The notes beneath the pieces were generated by a model. It was given only the letters and a program-made list of their open reading frames with translations. It did no database searches and was not told the DNA's origin. From assembly GCF_008642295.1 (NCBI RefSeq), contig NZ_CP029190.1, forward strand, positions 6,803,501 through 6,867,500: 64,000 nucleotides of DNA, read 5' to 3'. Of the stretch, positions 8,248 to 16,620 are shown piece by piece (within the stretch, counting starts at the first letter, position 1; every line of letters starts with the position of its first letter). The position numbers and the translations under genes are program-made. This DNA is from Streptomyces venezuelae. Lineage in GTDB: Bacteria > Actinomycetota > Actinomycetes > Streptomycetales > Streptomycetaceae.

Positions 8248-9281
8248 ACCACCGGCGGCAGTTCGCCCGAGCCGCGGGGGATCAACCGGGTGGGGAGTTC
8301 GATGCGTTCGGGAGGCAGCGATGCGCCCGACAGGCGGCGGAAGAGGCGGTCCGTGGCCACCCGGCCCAGGGCCGCCGCGTCCTGGGCGACCACGGTGACC
8401 CCCGGCCGCAGCAGGTCGGCCAGTTCGAAGTCGTCGAAGCCGACGAGGGCGACCGGCCGGCCGGCGGCGGCCAGCACCCGGACCAGCGTCACCGTCACCC
8501 GGTTGTTGCCCGCGAACACCGCGGTCACCGGGTCCGGCCCGGCCAGCATGGCCACCGCCGCCGCCGAGACCCGGTCGGCGGCGGTGGAGCCGAGCGCGAC
8601 CCAGGACTCGTCCACCGGCAGGCCGGCCCCGGCCATGGCCGCGCGGTAGCCGCGCAGCCGTTCGGTGGCGGTGTGGATGCGGGGGTGGTCGCCGATGAAG
8701 CCGATCCGGCGGTGGCCGTGGGCGATCAGATGGGCCACCCCCTCGCGGGCGCCGCCGAAGCTGTCCGAAAGCACCACGTCCGCGTCGATCCGGCCCGCCG
8801 GGCGGTCCACGAACACGGTGGCCACCCCGGCCCGGATCTCCGGTTCCAGATAGCGGTGGTCCTCGCCGGCCGGGATCACGATCAGGCCGTCCACCCGGCG
8901 CGCGCACAGCGCCAGGGCCAACTCCCTTTCCCGGTCCGGGTCCTCGGCGCTGGAGCCGTTGATCAGGAGCGCGCCGTGCGCCCGCGCGACCTCTTCCACG
9001 GCCCGGTTCAGCGGGCCGTAGAAGGGGTCCGCGAGGTCCTCCAGGACCAGGCCGACGGTGGCGGTCCGCCCTTTGCGCAGCACCCGCGCGCTGTCGTTGC
9101 GGCGGAACCCGAGGGCGTCGATGGCCTCTTGGACGCGCCGCTCGGTGTCCGGGGTCACCCCCGGCTCGCCGTTCACCACCCGGGACACCGTCTTCAGGCC
9201 CACCCCGGCGCGGGCCGCCACGTCCTTCATCGTCGGCCGGTTGCCGTAACGGGGCTCGGACGGGCGGCGGGAGTGCGGCAC
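8244..9281 (-). CDS. LacI family transcriptional regulator
   Basis: A 345-residue regulator. The helix-turn-helix is at about residues 18-40 (MKDVAARAGVGLKTVSRVVNGE), followed by the hinge helix and a periplasmic-binding-protein-like sensor domain (FVDRPAG, HRRIGFIGD, VGFDDFELADLLRPGVTVV). It should bind a palindromic operator and respond to a sugar-like ligand. The GTG at 9281 is chosen because GGAGG lies ten bases upstream; the internal ATG 17 codons later is the alternative. No sugar transporter or catabolic gene adjoins it, so the target cannot be named from context. Confidence 0.93.
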   Translation of the reverse strand: MPHSRRPSEPRYGNRPTMKDVAARAGVGLKTVSRVVNGEPGVTPDTERRVQEAIDALGFRRNDSARVLRKGRTATVGLVLEDLADPFYGPLNRAVEEVARAHGALLINGSSAEDPDRERELALALCARRVDGLIVIPAGEDHRYLEPEIRAGVATVFVDRPAGRIDADVVLSDSFGGAREGVAHLIAHGHRRIGFIGDHPRIHTATERLRGYRAAMAGAGLPVDESWVALGSTAADRVSAAAVAMLAGPDPVTAVFAGNNRVTVTLVRVLAAAGRPVALVGFDDFELADLLRPGVTVVAQDAAALGRVATDRLFRRLSGASLPPERIELPTRLIPRGSGELPPVV

Positions 9282-9456
9282 GGTGTGTGAACCTCCGGGA
9301 AGGGCTGGGAGCAGAGCGGGGACGGGCGGGGACGGGCGGGGACGGGCGGGGCCGGCGACGGCCCCTGACCTTGAGGATAAGCACTCCGCCGGTCATCGGG
9401 TTTCCGTGGCAGGGTGTTCCGGGCAAGCCACTGGGGGCATCGGAAGAGGGGTAATC

Positions 9457-10518
9457 GTGATTGTCTGGATCAACGGCGCCTTCGGCGCCGGGAAGACCAG
9501 CACGGCTCGCGAACTGACCGGAATCGTCCCGGACAGCGTCCTGTACGACCCCGCGCTGATCGGCGACGCACTGCGCGCGCTGCTGCCGCGCAAACGGCTC
9601 GACGAGGTGGCGGACCATCAGGACCTGCCCAGTTGGCGGCGGCTCGTGGTGGAGACGGCGGCGGCGTTGTTCGCGGAGGTCGGCGGGGTGCTGGTGGTCC
9701 CGATGACCCTGCTGCGGCAGGAGCACCGCGACGAGATCTTCGGCGCGCTGGCGGCCCGGCGGATACCGGTCCGGCATGTGCTGCTCGCCCCGGCGGAAAC
9801 GATCCTGCATGAGCGGATCGCCCGCCGTGAGGAGGCCGGCCGGAGCGACCGGAACGGCCGGAACGGCCAGACCGACCGGACAGGGCGGGCGGCCGACGGG
9901 CCCGACAGGCACCTGGCGCCGTACCGGGAGGCCCTGGACTGGCTCACCGCCGATGCGTACGTGGTCGACAACAGCACCCTCACCCCCCGGCAGACGGCCC
10001 TGCGGATCGCCGAGGCGATCCGCACGGACACCGCCGCCGTCTGCGAGATCGTGCAGACCCCGGAACCCACCCGCGAGACGGTGGCGGCCGGGGTGCTGCT
10101 CTTCGACGCACAGGACCGGGTGCTGCTCGTCGATCCCACGTACAAGCCGGACTGGGAGTTCCCCGGCGGAGTCGTCGAGGCCGGCGAGCCCCCCGCCCGG
10201 GCCGGGGTCCGCGAGGTCGAGGAGGAACTCGGCGTCGCACTGGACCGCGCGCCCGGACTCCTCGTGATCGACTGGGAACCGCCGAAGCATCCTGCGTACG
10301 GGGGCCTGCGCTTCCTCTTCGACGGTGGACGGCTCCCGGACCGGGCGATCGCCGCCCTCCGGCTGCCCGGGCCGGAGCTGCGGGAATGGCGCTTCGTGAC
10401 CGAGGAGGAGGCGGCCGGACTGCTGCCGCCCGAGCGCTACGCCCGGCTGCACTGGGCCCTGCGGGCCCGGGAACGGGGCACGGTGCTCAATCTGGAGTCG
10501 AGCACCCCCGTTCCCTGA
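9457..10518 (+). CDS. P-loop kinase-like / NUDIX hydrolase fusion protein
   Basis: A 353-residue two-domain protein. Residues 1-185 form a P-loop nucleotide-binding domain starting IVWINGAFGAGKTST (Walker A near residue 6), with kinase-like layout and an Asn/Arg/Gly-rich insertion around 125-145. Residues 205-350 form a NUDIX hydrolase with the box GGVVEAGEPPARAGVREVEEELGV near 234-257, which keeps the conserved Gly, Glu, Arg and EE residues. NUDIX domains cleave nucleoside diphosphate-X bonds. The GTG at 9457 follows GAAGAGGGG. The substrate is unknown; coupling of phosphorylation with pyrophosphate cleavage is an inference from the fusion. Confidence 0.85.
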   Translation: MIVWINGAFGAGKTSTARELTGIVPDSVLYDPALIGDALRALLPRKRLDEVADHQDLPSWRRLVVETAAALFAEVGGVLVVPMTLLRQEHRDEIFGALAARRIPVRHVLLAPAETILHERIARREEAGRSDRNGRNGQTDRTGRAADGPDRHLAPYREALDWLTADAYVVDNSTLTPRQTALRIAEAIRTDTAAVCEIVQTPEPTRETVAAGVLLFDAQDRVLLVDPTYKPDWEFPGGVVEAGEPPARAGVREVEEELGVALDRAPGLLVIDWEPPKHPAYGGLRFLFDGGRLPDRAIAALRLPGPELREWRFVTEEEAAGLLPPERYARLHWALRARERGTVLNLESSTPVP

Positions 10519-10527
10519 GCCCTGCCC

Positions 10528-11220
10528 TCACACCGTGGCGTCGGAGGCCGCCTTCAGCGTGGCGGCGGTCTCCGAGGTCAGCGGGTCGCCATGGCCGAAG
10601 CAGGCCACCGAGGGGGCCAGAGCGGCCAGGCGGCGGAAGGTGTCCACGGCCCGGGCGCGGTCGACGTTGAAGACGCCCAGCATCACCTGGCCCACCCCCG
10701 CCACACAGTCGCCGGTGAACAGCACCCCGTGCGCCGGCAGGTGGACGGCGATGCTGCCCTCGGTGTGGCCGGGCGCGTGGACCACGTACGCGCCGTCCCC
10801 GAAGGGGAGTTCCTCGCCGTCCTCCAGCTCGCGGTCCACCCGGGTCGGCGGGGCCTCCGGCACCGTCAGACCGTGCGCGTACAGCGGGACCTCCCAGTCC
10901 AGTAGGACCGGTTCGGGGACCGGGGCCTCGCCCCGGATGACGGGCGCGTCCAGACGGTGCGCCAGCACCTCGGCGTTCCAGCGGGCCGCGAGTTCGCCCG
11001 CCGCACCGATGTGGTCGCGGTGGCAGTGGGTCAGCACGATCCGCTCCAGCCGCTCGGGCCGCAGGCCGAGGGAACGTATCGCCTCCTCGATGGCGGCGGC
11101 CGATCCGACGTTGCCGGAGTCGATCAGGGTCAGCGCCCCCGAGTCCTGCCAGAGATAGGCCTGGCCGATCGGGAAGCGGAGCATGTGGAGCCGGTCCGGG
11201 AGCACTTCTACAAGATCCAT
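10528..11220 (-). CDS. MBL-fold metallo-hydrolase
   Basis: A 230-residue metallo-beta-lactamase-fold protein with the zinc motif H65-C-H67-R-D69-H70, the second-site His in VHAPGHTEGS near residue 144, the bridging Asp in LFTGDCV near 165 and the terminal GHGDPL near 209. Members hydrolyse thioesters, lactones or similar bonds with two metal ions. The ATG at 11220 (MDLVEV) fits the family start, although no clear ribosome site precedes it. It converges with the kinase-NUDIX gene, leaving only nine bases between the stops. Confidence 0.9.
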   Translation of the reverse strand: MDLVEVLPDRLHMLRFPIGQAYLWQDSGALTLIDSGNVGSAAAIEEAIRSLGLRPERLERIVLTHCHRDHIGAAGELAARWNAEVLAHRLDAPVIRGEAPVPEPVLLDWEVPLYAHGLTVPEAPPTRVDRELEDGEELPFGDGAYVVHAPGHTEGSIAVHLPAHGVLFTGDCVAGVGQVMLGVFNVDRARAVDTFRRLAALAPSVACFGHGDPLTSETAATLKAASDATV

Positions 11221-11329
11221 ACCGGCGAACGTACGCACCGCCGCCCGCCCGCAGCACATGACTTCGCCGGGAGCGGAGTACGCCCAGAGCGCAGTGCGCC
11301 CTGGGCGTACAAAGCCGGTGCAGGGAACC

Positions 11330-12694
11330 CTACCGGCGGCTGGATTCCGCGTAGTTGACGAGGAACAGGGCCTCCGCCACCGACAGCCGCTCCAGTTCCT
11401 CCGGCGACACGCTCTCGTTCACCGCGTGGATCTGCGCCTCCGGCTCGCTCAGCCCGATCAGCAGCATCTCCGCCTGCGGGTAGAGCGAGGTCAGCGTGTT
11501 GCACAGCGGAATTGATCCGCCCATCCCGCTGATCTGCATCTCCTGCCCCGGGTACGCGGCTTCCAGCGCGGCCCGCATCGACGCGTACGCCGGGCTGTCG
11601 GTGTCCGCCTTGAACGGCTGCCCCTGGCCGACCACCTCCACCTCCAGCCGCGCCTGCCACGGGGTGTGCGCCACCAGGTGCGCCTCCAGCAGCTTGATGG
11701 CCTCCGAGGTGTCCACGCCCGGCGGCACCCGCAGGCTGATCAGCGCGCCCGCGCTCGCGTGCACCGACGGGGTGGCGCCGACCACCGGCGGGCAGTCGAT
11801 GCCCAGGACGGTGACCGCGGGACGGGACCACAGCCGGTCCGCGATCGAGCCCGCGCCGATCAGCTCGACCCCGTCCAGCACCTTCGCGTCGGCCCGGAAG
11901 TCGGCCTCCGGGTACTGGAGCCCCTCCCAGACCGCATCCGAGGCGAGCCCGTCCACGGTGGTCGAACCGTCCGCCGCGCGCAGCGAGTCCAGTAGCCGGA
12001 TCAGCGCGGCCAGCGCGTCCGGGGCGGCCCCGCCGAACATGCCGGAGTGCAGGTTCCCGCCCAGGGTGTCGATCTCCACCCGCAGCAGGCACATCCCGCG
12101 CAGGGTCGCGGTGACCGTGGGCAGGCCGAGACGGAAGTTGCCGGCGTCGCCGATGACGATGGTGTCGGCGGTCAGCAGCTCCGGGTGGGCCAGCGCGTAC
12201 TGCTGGAGGCCGCCGGTGCCCTGCTCCTCCGAACCCTCCACGATCACCTTGATGTTCACCGGCACCCCGCCGTTGGCCTTCAGGGCCCGCAGCGCCAGCA
12301 GGTGCATGATGAACCCGCCCTTGCAGTCCGCGGCGCCGCGGCCGTACCAGCGGCCGTCCCGCTCGGTCAGCTCGAAGGCCGGGGAGATCCAGGCGGCATC
12401 GTCCAGCGGCGGCTGCACGTCGTAGTGCGCGTAGAGCAGGACGGTCGGCGCCCCGGCCGGTCCGGGCAGGAAACCGTACACGGACTGGGTGTCGTCCGGG
12501 GTGTCGAGCAGGGCCACGTCCTGGAAGCCCTCGGCGCGCAGCGCGTCCGCCACCCAGTTCGCCGCGCCCTCGCTCTCGCTCTTCGGGAACTGGGCCCAGT
12601 CCGCCACCGACTGGAAGGCCACCAGCTCCGTCAGCTCCGACTTGGCACGGGGCATCAGCGAGGCGATGGTCTCGGCGATCGGGTTGGGCGACAT
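11330..12694 (-). CDS. M20 family dipeptidase/deacylase
   Basis: A 454-residue zinc peptidase of family M20. Metal and catalytic residues are visible: H90 and D92 (LLYAHYDVQ), D123 (GRGAADCKGG) and E156-E157 (EGSEEQGTGG). The dimerisation domain follows at about 190-330. The family removes an N-terminal residue from dipeptides or deacylates amino acids in the cytoplasm. The ATG at 12694 (MSPNPIAE) has an AGAGGAG ribosome site; the frame is open further upstream without family similarity. It is divergent from the geranylgeranyl-reductase-type gene. Confidence 0.93.
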   Translation of the reverse strand: MSPNPIAETIASLMPRAKSELTELVAFQSVADWAQFPKSESEGAANWVADALRAEGFQDVALLDTPDDTQSVYGFLPGPAGAPTVLLYAHYDVQPPLDDAAWISPAFELTERDGRWYGRGAADCKGGFIMHLLALRALKANGGVPVNIKVIVEGSEEQGTGGLQQYALAHPELLTADTIVIGDAGNFRLGLPTVTATLRGMCLLRVEIDTLGGNLHSGMFGGAAPDALAALIRLLDSLRAADGSTTVDGLASDAVWEGLQYPEADFRADAKVLDGVELIGAGSIADRLWSRPAVTVLGIDCPPVVGATPSVHASAGALISLRVPPGVDTSEAIKLLEAHLVAHTPWQARLEVEVVGQGQPFKADTDSPAYASMRAALEAAYPGQEMQISGMGGSIPLCNTLTSLYPQAEMLLIGLSEPEAQIHAVNESVSPEELERLSVAEALFLVNYAESSRR

Positions 12695-12843
12695 GGGCAC
12701 GCTCCTCTTGGGTGCGACGTTGTGATACGTAGCCGGGTACGGCGGACGACGCGTCCGATCCTCGCACAGCGGGACGGAGCGGCGACTCGCCGTAGGATTT
12801 GCCCGGCATCGGAGCAACCGGGTGATCAGGAGCAGCAGCACAC

Positions 12844-14253
12844 GTGAGCAGCGACGACGTACGCGACGGGGCAGGGCAGGCGGGGGACGAGGGGACCGGG
12901 AGCGCAGCCGGGACCGGGAGCGCAGCCGGGGGTGGCGCCGCAGGGAGCGGTGAGGTCGAGGTCTGGGACGTCGTGGTGGTCGGGGCCGGTCCGGCCGGCG
13001 CCTCCGCGGCGCATGCGGCAGCCGTCGCCGGGCGGCGGGTGCTGCTGCTGGAGAAGGCCGAGCTGCCGCGTTACAAGACCTGCGGAGGAGGCATCATCGG
13101 CCCCTCGCGGGACTCGCTGCCGCCGGGGTTCGTGCTGCCCCTGCAGGACCGGGTGCATGCCGTCACCTTCTCCATGAACGGCAGGCTGGCCCGCACCCGC
13201 CGCTCCAAGCACATGCTGTTCGGACTGGTCAACCGGCCGGAGTTCGACGCCGGGCTGGTGGCGGCGGCCGAGAAGGCGGGTGCCCGGGTGCGGACGGGCA
13301 CGGCGGTGGCCCGGGTCGAGCAGCACGGCCCGACCGTTCCCGACCGGCGTACGGTCGCGGTGGTCCTCGCGGACGGGGAGACCGTGCTGGCCCGGGCCGT
13401 GGTCGGTGCGGACGGCAGCGCGAGCCGGATCGGCGCCCATGTCGGGGTGGAGATGGGCCAGGTGGACCTCGGCCTGGAGGCGGAAATCCCGGTTCCGCGG
13501 ACGGTGGCCGCGGACTGGAAGGGCCGGGTCCTCATCGACTGGGGCCCGCTGCCCGGCAGTTACGGATGGGTCTTCCCCAAGGGCGACACCCTCACGGTGG
13601 GGGTCATCTCGGCGCGCGGGGACGGCGCCGCGACCAAGCGCTATCTGGAGGACTTCATCGCCCGGCTGGGGCTGGCGGGGTTCGAGCCCGCCATCTCCTC
13701 GGGGCATCTGACCCGCTGCCGGACGGAGGCTTCGCCGCTTTCGCGCGGCCGGGTCCTGGTCGCGGGAGACGCGGCGGGGCTGCTGGAGCCGTGGACCCGG
13801 GAGGGCATCTCCTTCGCGCTGCGCTCCGGGCGGCTGGCGGGGGAGTGGGCCGTACGGATCGCCGAGGCGCAGGATGCGGTGGACGCCCGGCGGCAGGCCC
13901 TGAACTACGCCTTCGCGATCAAGGCCGGGCTGGGTGTGGAGATGGCGGTCGGGCGGCGGATGCTGACCGCCTTCGAGGCCCGGCCGGGGCTGTTGCACGC
14001 GGTGATCACCGGTCTGCGGCCGGCCTGGCGGGCCTTCGCCCGGATCACCCGGGGCTCCACCACGCTGGGCGAGCTGGTGCGCACGTACCCGCTGGCCCGC
14101 AAGGCGCTCCAGCTGCTGGACGGACGGCAGGCGCGCGCGGAGCAGGGCGCCCGGGCCACGGTGGGCCGGGAGGGGCCTGACCAGGACGGACCCGAGGACA
14201 CGGGGCGGGAGCAGGAAGGGCGGCGGCAGGGGCCGGTCAGTCCGACACCGTGA
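12844..14253 (+). CDS. geranylgeranyl reductase family FAD-dependent oxidoreductase
   Basis: A 469-residue flavoprotein. After a 40-residue Gly/Ala-rich leader comes the FAD-binding motif GAGPAG (residues 47-52). Further on are CGGGIIGP, the conserved substrate-side segment, and the second FAD motif GDAAGLLEPWTREGI near 310. The family reduces isoprenoid double bonds, for example in menaquinone tails or archaeal-type lipids, or acts as a related halogenase-like monooxygenase. In actinomycetes such genes often accompany respiratory-quinone or NADH dehydrogenase genes, but none is present here, so the substrate is open. The GTG at 12844 follows CAGGAGCAG. Its 3' end overlaps the convergent gene by 17 bases. 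Confidence 0.88.
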   Translation: MSSDDVRDGAGQAGDEGTGSAAGTGSAAGGGAAGSGEVEVWDVVVVGAGPAGASAAHAAAVAGRRVLLLEKAELPRYKTCGGGIIGPSRDSLPPGFVLPLQDRVHAVTFSMNGRLARTRRSKHMLFGLVNRPEFDAGLVAAAEKAGARVRTGTAVARVEQHGPTVPDRRTVAVVLADGETVLARAVVGADGSASRIGAHVGVEMGQVDLGLEAEIPVPRTVAADWKGRVLIDWGPLPGSYGWVFPKGDTLTVGVISARGDGAATKRYLEDFIARLGLAGFEPAISSGHLTRCRTEASPLSRGRVLVAGDAAGLLEPWTREGISFALRSGRLAGEWAVRIAEAQDAVDARRQALNYAFAIKAGLGVEMAVGRRMLTAFEARPGLLHAVITGLRPAWRAFARITRGSTTLGELVRTYPLARKALQLLDGRQARAEQGARATVGREGPDQDGPEDTGREQEGRRQGPVSPTP

Positions 14254-14725
14254 TGCGGAAGACCGGGTGGTCGGGGGTGGCGGCGAGCAGGTCCGCGTCG
14301 GAGGAGTCCGCGGTCACCCCCTTGAAGAACCGGTTGACCTCCCAGCCCCACTTCTTCAGATAGCCGCGCAGGACGACGGCCTTCTCGGCGGGGTCGGTCA
14401 GCTCGACGGCGGTGAAGGTGCGGACCTTGCGGCCCACCCGCAGCTCACCGCCGCCGGCGACCCGCATGTTCCGGACCCACTGGGAGTGGCCGCGCGCCGA
14501 GACCAGGTACCGGGCGCCGGAGTGGACGTAGGGGTTGACCGGGATGCGCTGCATGGTCCCGGAGGACCGGCCGCGTACGGAGAGCTCGGCGCTGCCGGCC
14601 AGGCTGATCCCGAGCCGGGCCAGCTTGCCGATGAGGGAGTTGAGGCCGAGGTCGAACCGGTTGGCCTTGGCGTAGTAGTGCGGGCTGTGCGAGCTGTGCG
14701 AACTGTTCGGGCTGCCGGCAGTCAT
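14237..14725 (-). CDS. nitroreductase family deazaflavin-dependent oxidoreductase (Ddn-like)
   Basis: A 162-residue protein of the F420/deazaflavin-binding split-barrel family. The core segments SGTMQRIPVNPYVHSGARYLVSA (about residues 55-77) and WVRNMRVAGGGELRVGRK (83-100) match the Ddn-like fold. These enzymes use F420H2 to reduce quinones or aromatic compounds. The N-terminus has a short Ser/His-rich run (SSHSSHSPH). The ATG at 14725 follows GGGAGAAG. It is divergent from the TetR gene, and two matching palindromes lie between them, so TetR control of this enzyme is likely (inference). Confidence 0.9.
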   Translation of the reverse strand: MTAGSPNSSHSSHSPHYYAKANRFDLGLNSLIGKLARLGISLAGSAELSVRGRSSGTMQRIPVNPYVHSGARYLVSARGHSQWVRNMRVAGGGELRVGRKVRTFTAVELTDPAEKAVVLRGYLKKWGWEVNRFFKGVTADSSDADLLAATPDHPVFRITVSD

Positions 14726-14768
14726 GATCTTCTCCCAAATCGGTGATCGGTGATCGCTGATCCATTTG

Positions 14769-14783
14769 GAGAGCGGTGCTCTC
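14769..14783. promoter_or_regulatory. TetR-type operator site 1
   Basis: GAGAGCGGTGCTCTC is a 6-base inverted repeat around a three-base centre. It lies 44 bases upstream of the deazaflavin oxidoreductase start (14725) and 75 bases upstream of the TetR start. A second copy with the same half-sites lies 52 bases away. Confidence 0.7.
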
Positions 14784-14820
14784 GCTTGAGATCAGTGTGC
14801 ACGGATCGCTGCATCAATTC

Positions 14821-14835
14821 AAGAGCAGTGCTCTC
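14821..14835. promoter_or_regulatory. TetR-type operator site 2
   Basis: AAGAGCAGTGCTCTC repeats site 1 with two changes and keeps the AGAGC-N3-GCTCT core as a perfect inverted repeat. It ends 23 bases before the TetR start codon, a typical autoregulatory position. Confidence 0.7.
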
Positions 14836-14857
14836 TCTTCATGGCATACTGAACGGT

Positions 14858-15565
14858 ATGAACACCGTGCGAGGCGCCCGGGAACGGGCCCGAATCGAGG
14901 TCACCGCAGCCATCAAGGACGAGGCGCGCCGTCGGCTGGCCGACGAGGGAGCCGCGAAACTGTCGCTGCGCGCGGTCGCCCGCGAGCTCGGCATGGTCTC
15001 CTCGGCCCTGTACCGCTACTTCCCCAGCCGGGACGACCTGCTCACCGCCCTGATCATCGATGCGTACGACAGCGTCGGCGCGGCGGCCGAGGCCGCCCTG
15101 GCCGACACCGCGGGGGCGGCCCCCCGCGACCGCTGGACCGCCGTGTGCGCGTCCGTCCGCACCTGGGCGCTGGCCCACCCGCACGAGTACGCCCTCATCT
15201 ACGGCTCTCCGGTCCCCGGCTACAGCGCCCCTCAGGACACGGTCGGCCCGGCCTCCCGGGTCGCCAACACCCTCATCGCCATCCTCCGCGAGGCCCACGC
15301 CGGCCCCGGCCTCGCCCTGCCGCCCCTGCCCGGAGAACTCCGCGCCGAAGCCACCCGGATGACCGAGACCTTCGCCCACGGCCTGCCGCCCCAGGTGACG
15401 GCGGCCCTGGTGGCGGCCTGCGCCCAGCTCGTCGGCCTGATCTCCTTCGAACTGTTCGGCCAGTTCCAGGGCGTGGTCGCACCATCGGAACGCGACCGCT
15501 TCTTCACCCACAACACGACCCGCCTCGCCCACGAGGTGGGCCTCCCGGCCGTACCGGCACCCTGA
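14858..15565 (+). CDS. TetR/AcrR family transcriptional regulator
   Basis: A 235-residue repressor-type protein. The N-terminal HTH is visible as KLSLRAVARELGMVSSALYRYFPSRDDLLTALI (about residues 31-63). The C-terminal part fits a TetR ligand-binding domain of the TetR_C type with WTAVCASVRTWALAHPHEYALIYGSPVPGY. The ATG at 14858 lies just after the second operator; no strong ribosome site is seen. It probably represses itself and the divergent deazaflavin-dependent oxidoreductase through the two AGAGC-N3-GCTCT sites. Confidence 0.94.
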   Translation: MNTVRGARERARIEVTAAIKDEARRRLADEGAAKLSLRAVARELGMVSSALYRYFPSRDDLLTALIIDAYDSVGAAAEAALADTAGAAPRDRWTAVCASVRTWALAHPHEYALIYGSPVPGYSAPQDTVGPASRVANTLIAILREAHAGPGLALPPLPGELRAEATRMTETFAHGLPPQVTAALVAACAQLVGLISFELFGQFQGVVAPSERDRFFTHNTTRLAHEVGLPAVPAP

Positions 15566-15601
15566 CCTCCGGCGCCGCCTCCTCCGCCTCCGCGCCCCCG
15601 C

Positions 15602-15853
15602 CTACCCGCCGTCGTTCTCCGGCCAGCGGGCGAAGCGCCACAGCAGGTGGGCGGCGCGCAGGGCGAACACCGCCGCCGCCAGGACGCCGCCGGCCGTCGT
15701 CAGGACCCGCTCCAACCGGTGCGGCAGCTCGAACAGCAACGCCGGCCCCGCCACCGCGCCGAACACCAGTGCCGCCGCAAACGCCCCGCTGAACACGGCG
15801 TAGCCGATCTCGACGGTGATGGCGTCCCGGTCGGCCTGGCTCCGGCGCCCCAT
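15602..15853 (-). CDS. small membrane protein coupled to mycothiol-dependent enzyme
   Basis: An 83-residue protein starting MGRRSQADRDAITVEIGYAV with two hydrophobic segments (about 18-42 and 53-72) and a charged C-terminus. No named family is recognised. Its ATG overlaps the stop of the upstream maleylpyruvate-isomerase-type gene in a TGATG arrangement, so the pair is translationally coupled and transcribed together. The function is unknown; a membrane partner of the enzyme is possible but only inferred from coupling. Confidence 0.72.
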   Translation of the reverse strand: MGRRSQADRDAITVEIGYAVFSGAFAAALVFGAVAGPALLFELPHRLERVLTTAGGVLAAAVFALRAAHLLWRFARWPENDGG

Positions 15854-16590
15854 CAGATCTCCGAGGTCTCGTTCCAGAGCCGGGCCAGGGCGTGGTCGCC
15901 CGTCACCGCGGGCCCCTCCAGGGGGATCCGGTTCCACAGTGCCGCGTACAGCCAGGCCGCCTCGGCGGTCACCTCGCAGTCGGCCCGGCCCGCATCGTCC
16001 AGGACCGTGCGCGGCGGCTCGGCCGACAGGTGCACCGACCACACCGCGCCCGTGTCGGCGGCCCGGATCCGCAGCAGCCGCGGCTCGGGCGTCCGTACCC
16101 GGCTCCGGCCGCGCGCATGGAAGCCGGTCAGCAGCTCGTCCACGCCGTCCTCCGCGAACGCCGGTTCCACCGGCCCGAATCCGTGCCCCAGCGCCGATTC
16201 CGCGTCCAGGCGGTGGATCGCCGTCTCATGCGCCTGCCGGCGCGCCCAGAAGCCCAGCGGGGTGGGGGCGGTGGGCAGGAAGCTCCAGCACTGTACGTCC
16301 GCCGGGGCTTCGGACAGCACCCGCACCAGATCCGCATGCCCCTCCCGGAACCAGGCCAGCAGCTCCGCCCCGGTGAACTCCGGCCCGCCCGGGATCGGCA
16401 TCGGTTCCGCATGCCCCTCGGCGACATAGCTCGTCGCCCACCGGTGGACCGCCCCGGTGTGCTGCAGCAGATCGGCCATCCGCCACCCCGGGCAGGTCGG
16501 GACCGGGGCCGACGTCCCCGCCCGCTCGGCCGCCTCGGCCAGCAGCTCGCCGTCCCGCTCCAGCGTCTTCAGGTACTCGGAGATCTCCAT
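15853..16590 (-). CDS. maleylpyruvate isomerase family mycothiol-dependent enzyme
   Basis: A 245-residue DinB-fold protein. The N-terminal domain shows the family hallmarks VPTCPGWRMADLLQHTGAVHRWA (about 38-60) and HETAIHR near 129-135, which supply the His/Glu/His metal ligands. The C-terminal domain ends the typical MDMPI architecture. Family members use mycothiol as cofactor for isomerase or S-transferase reactions. The ATG at 16590 (MEISEYL) is preferred; an in-frame ATG eight codons upstream at 16614 is an alternative. It is divergent from the AlkB gene with a gap of about 30 bases and coupled to a small membrane protein downstream. Confidence 0.88.
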   Translation of the reverse strand: MEISEYLKTLERDGELLAEAAERAGTSAPVPTCPGWRMADLLQHTGAVHRWATSYVAEGHAEPMPIPGGPEFTGAELLAWFREGHADLVRVLSEAPADVQCWSFLPTAPTPLGFWARRQAHETAIHRLDAESALGHGFGPVEPAFAEDGVDELLTGFHARGRSRVRTPEPRLLRIRAADTGAVWSVHLSAEPPRTVLDDAGRADCEVTAEAAWLYAALWNRIPLEGPAVTGDHALARLWNETSEI

Positions 16591-16620
16591 GCGCGGCAGT
16601 GTGTCACGCACCATGGAGGG

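Noticed and set aside
5575..10452. A minus-strand open frame of over 1,600 codons that would join the WD40 protein to an N-terminal extension.
   Set aside because: The extra 5' part is antisense to the kinase-NUDIX gene and in a different frame from the LacI gene on its own strand; it reads as low-complexity Arg/Gly/Pro sequence with no domain. The real start is 7875.
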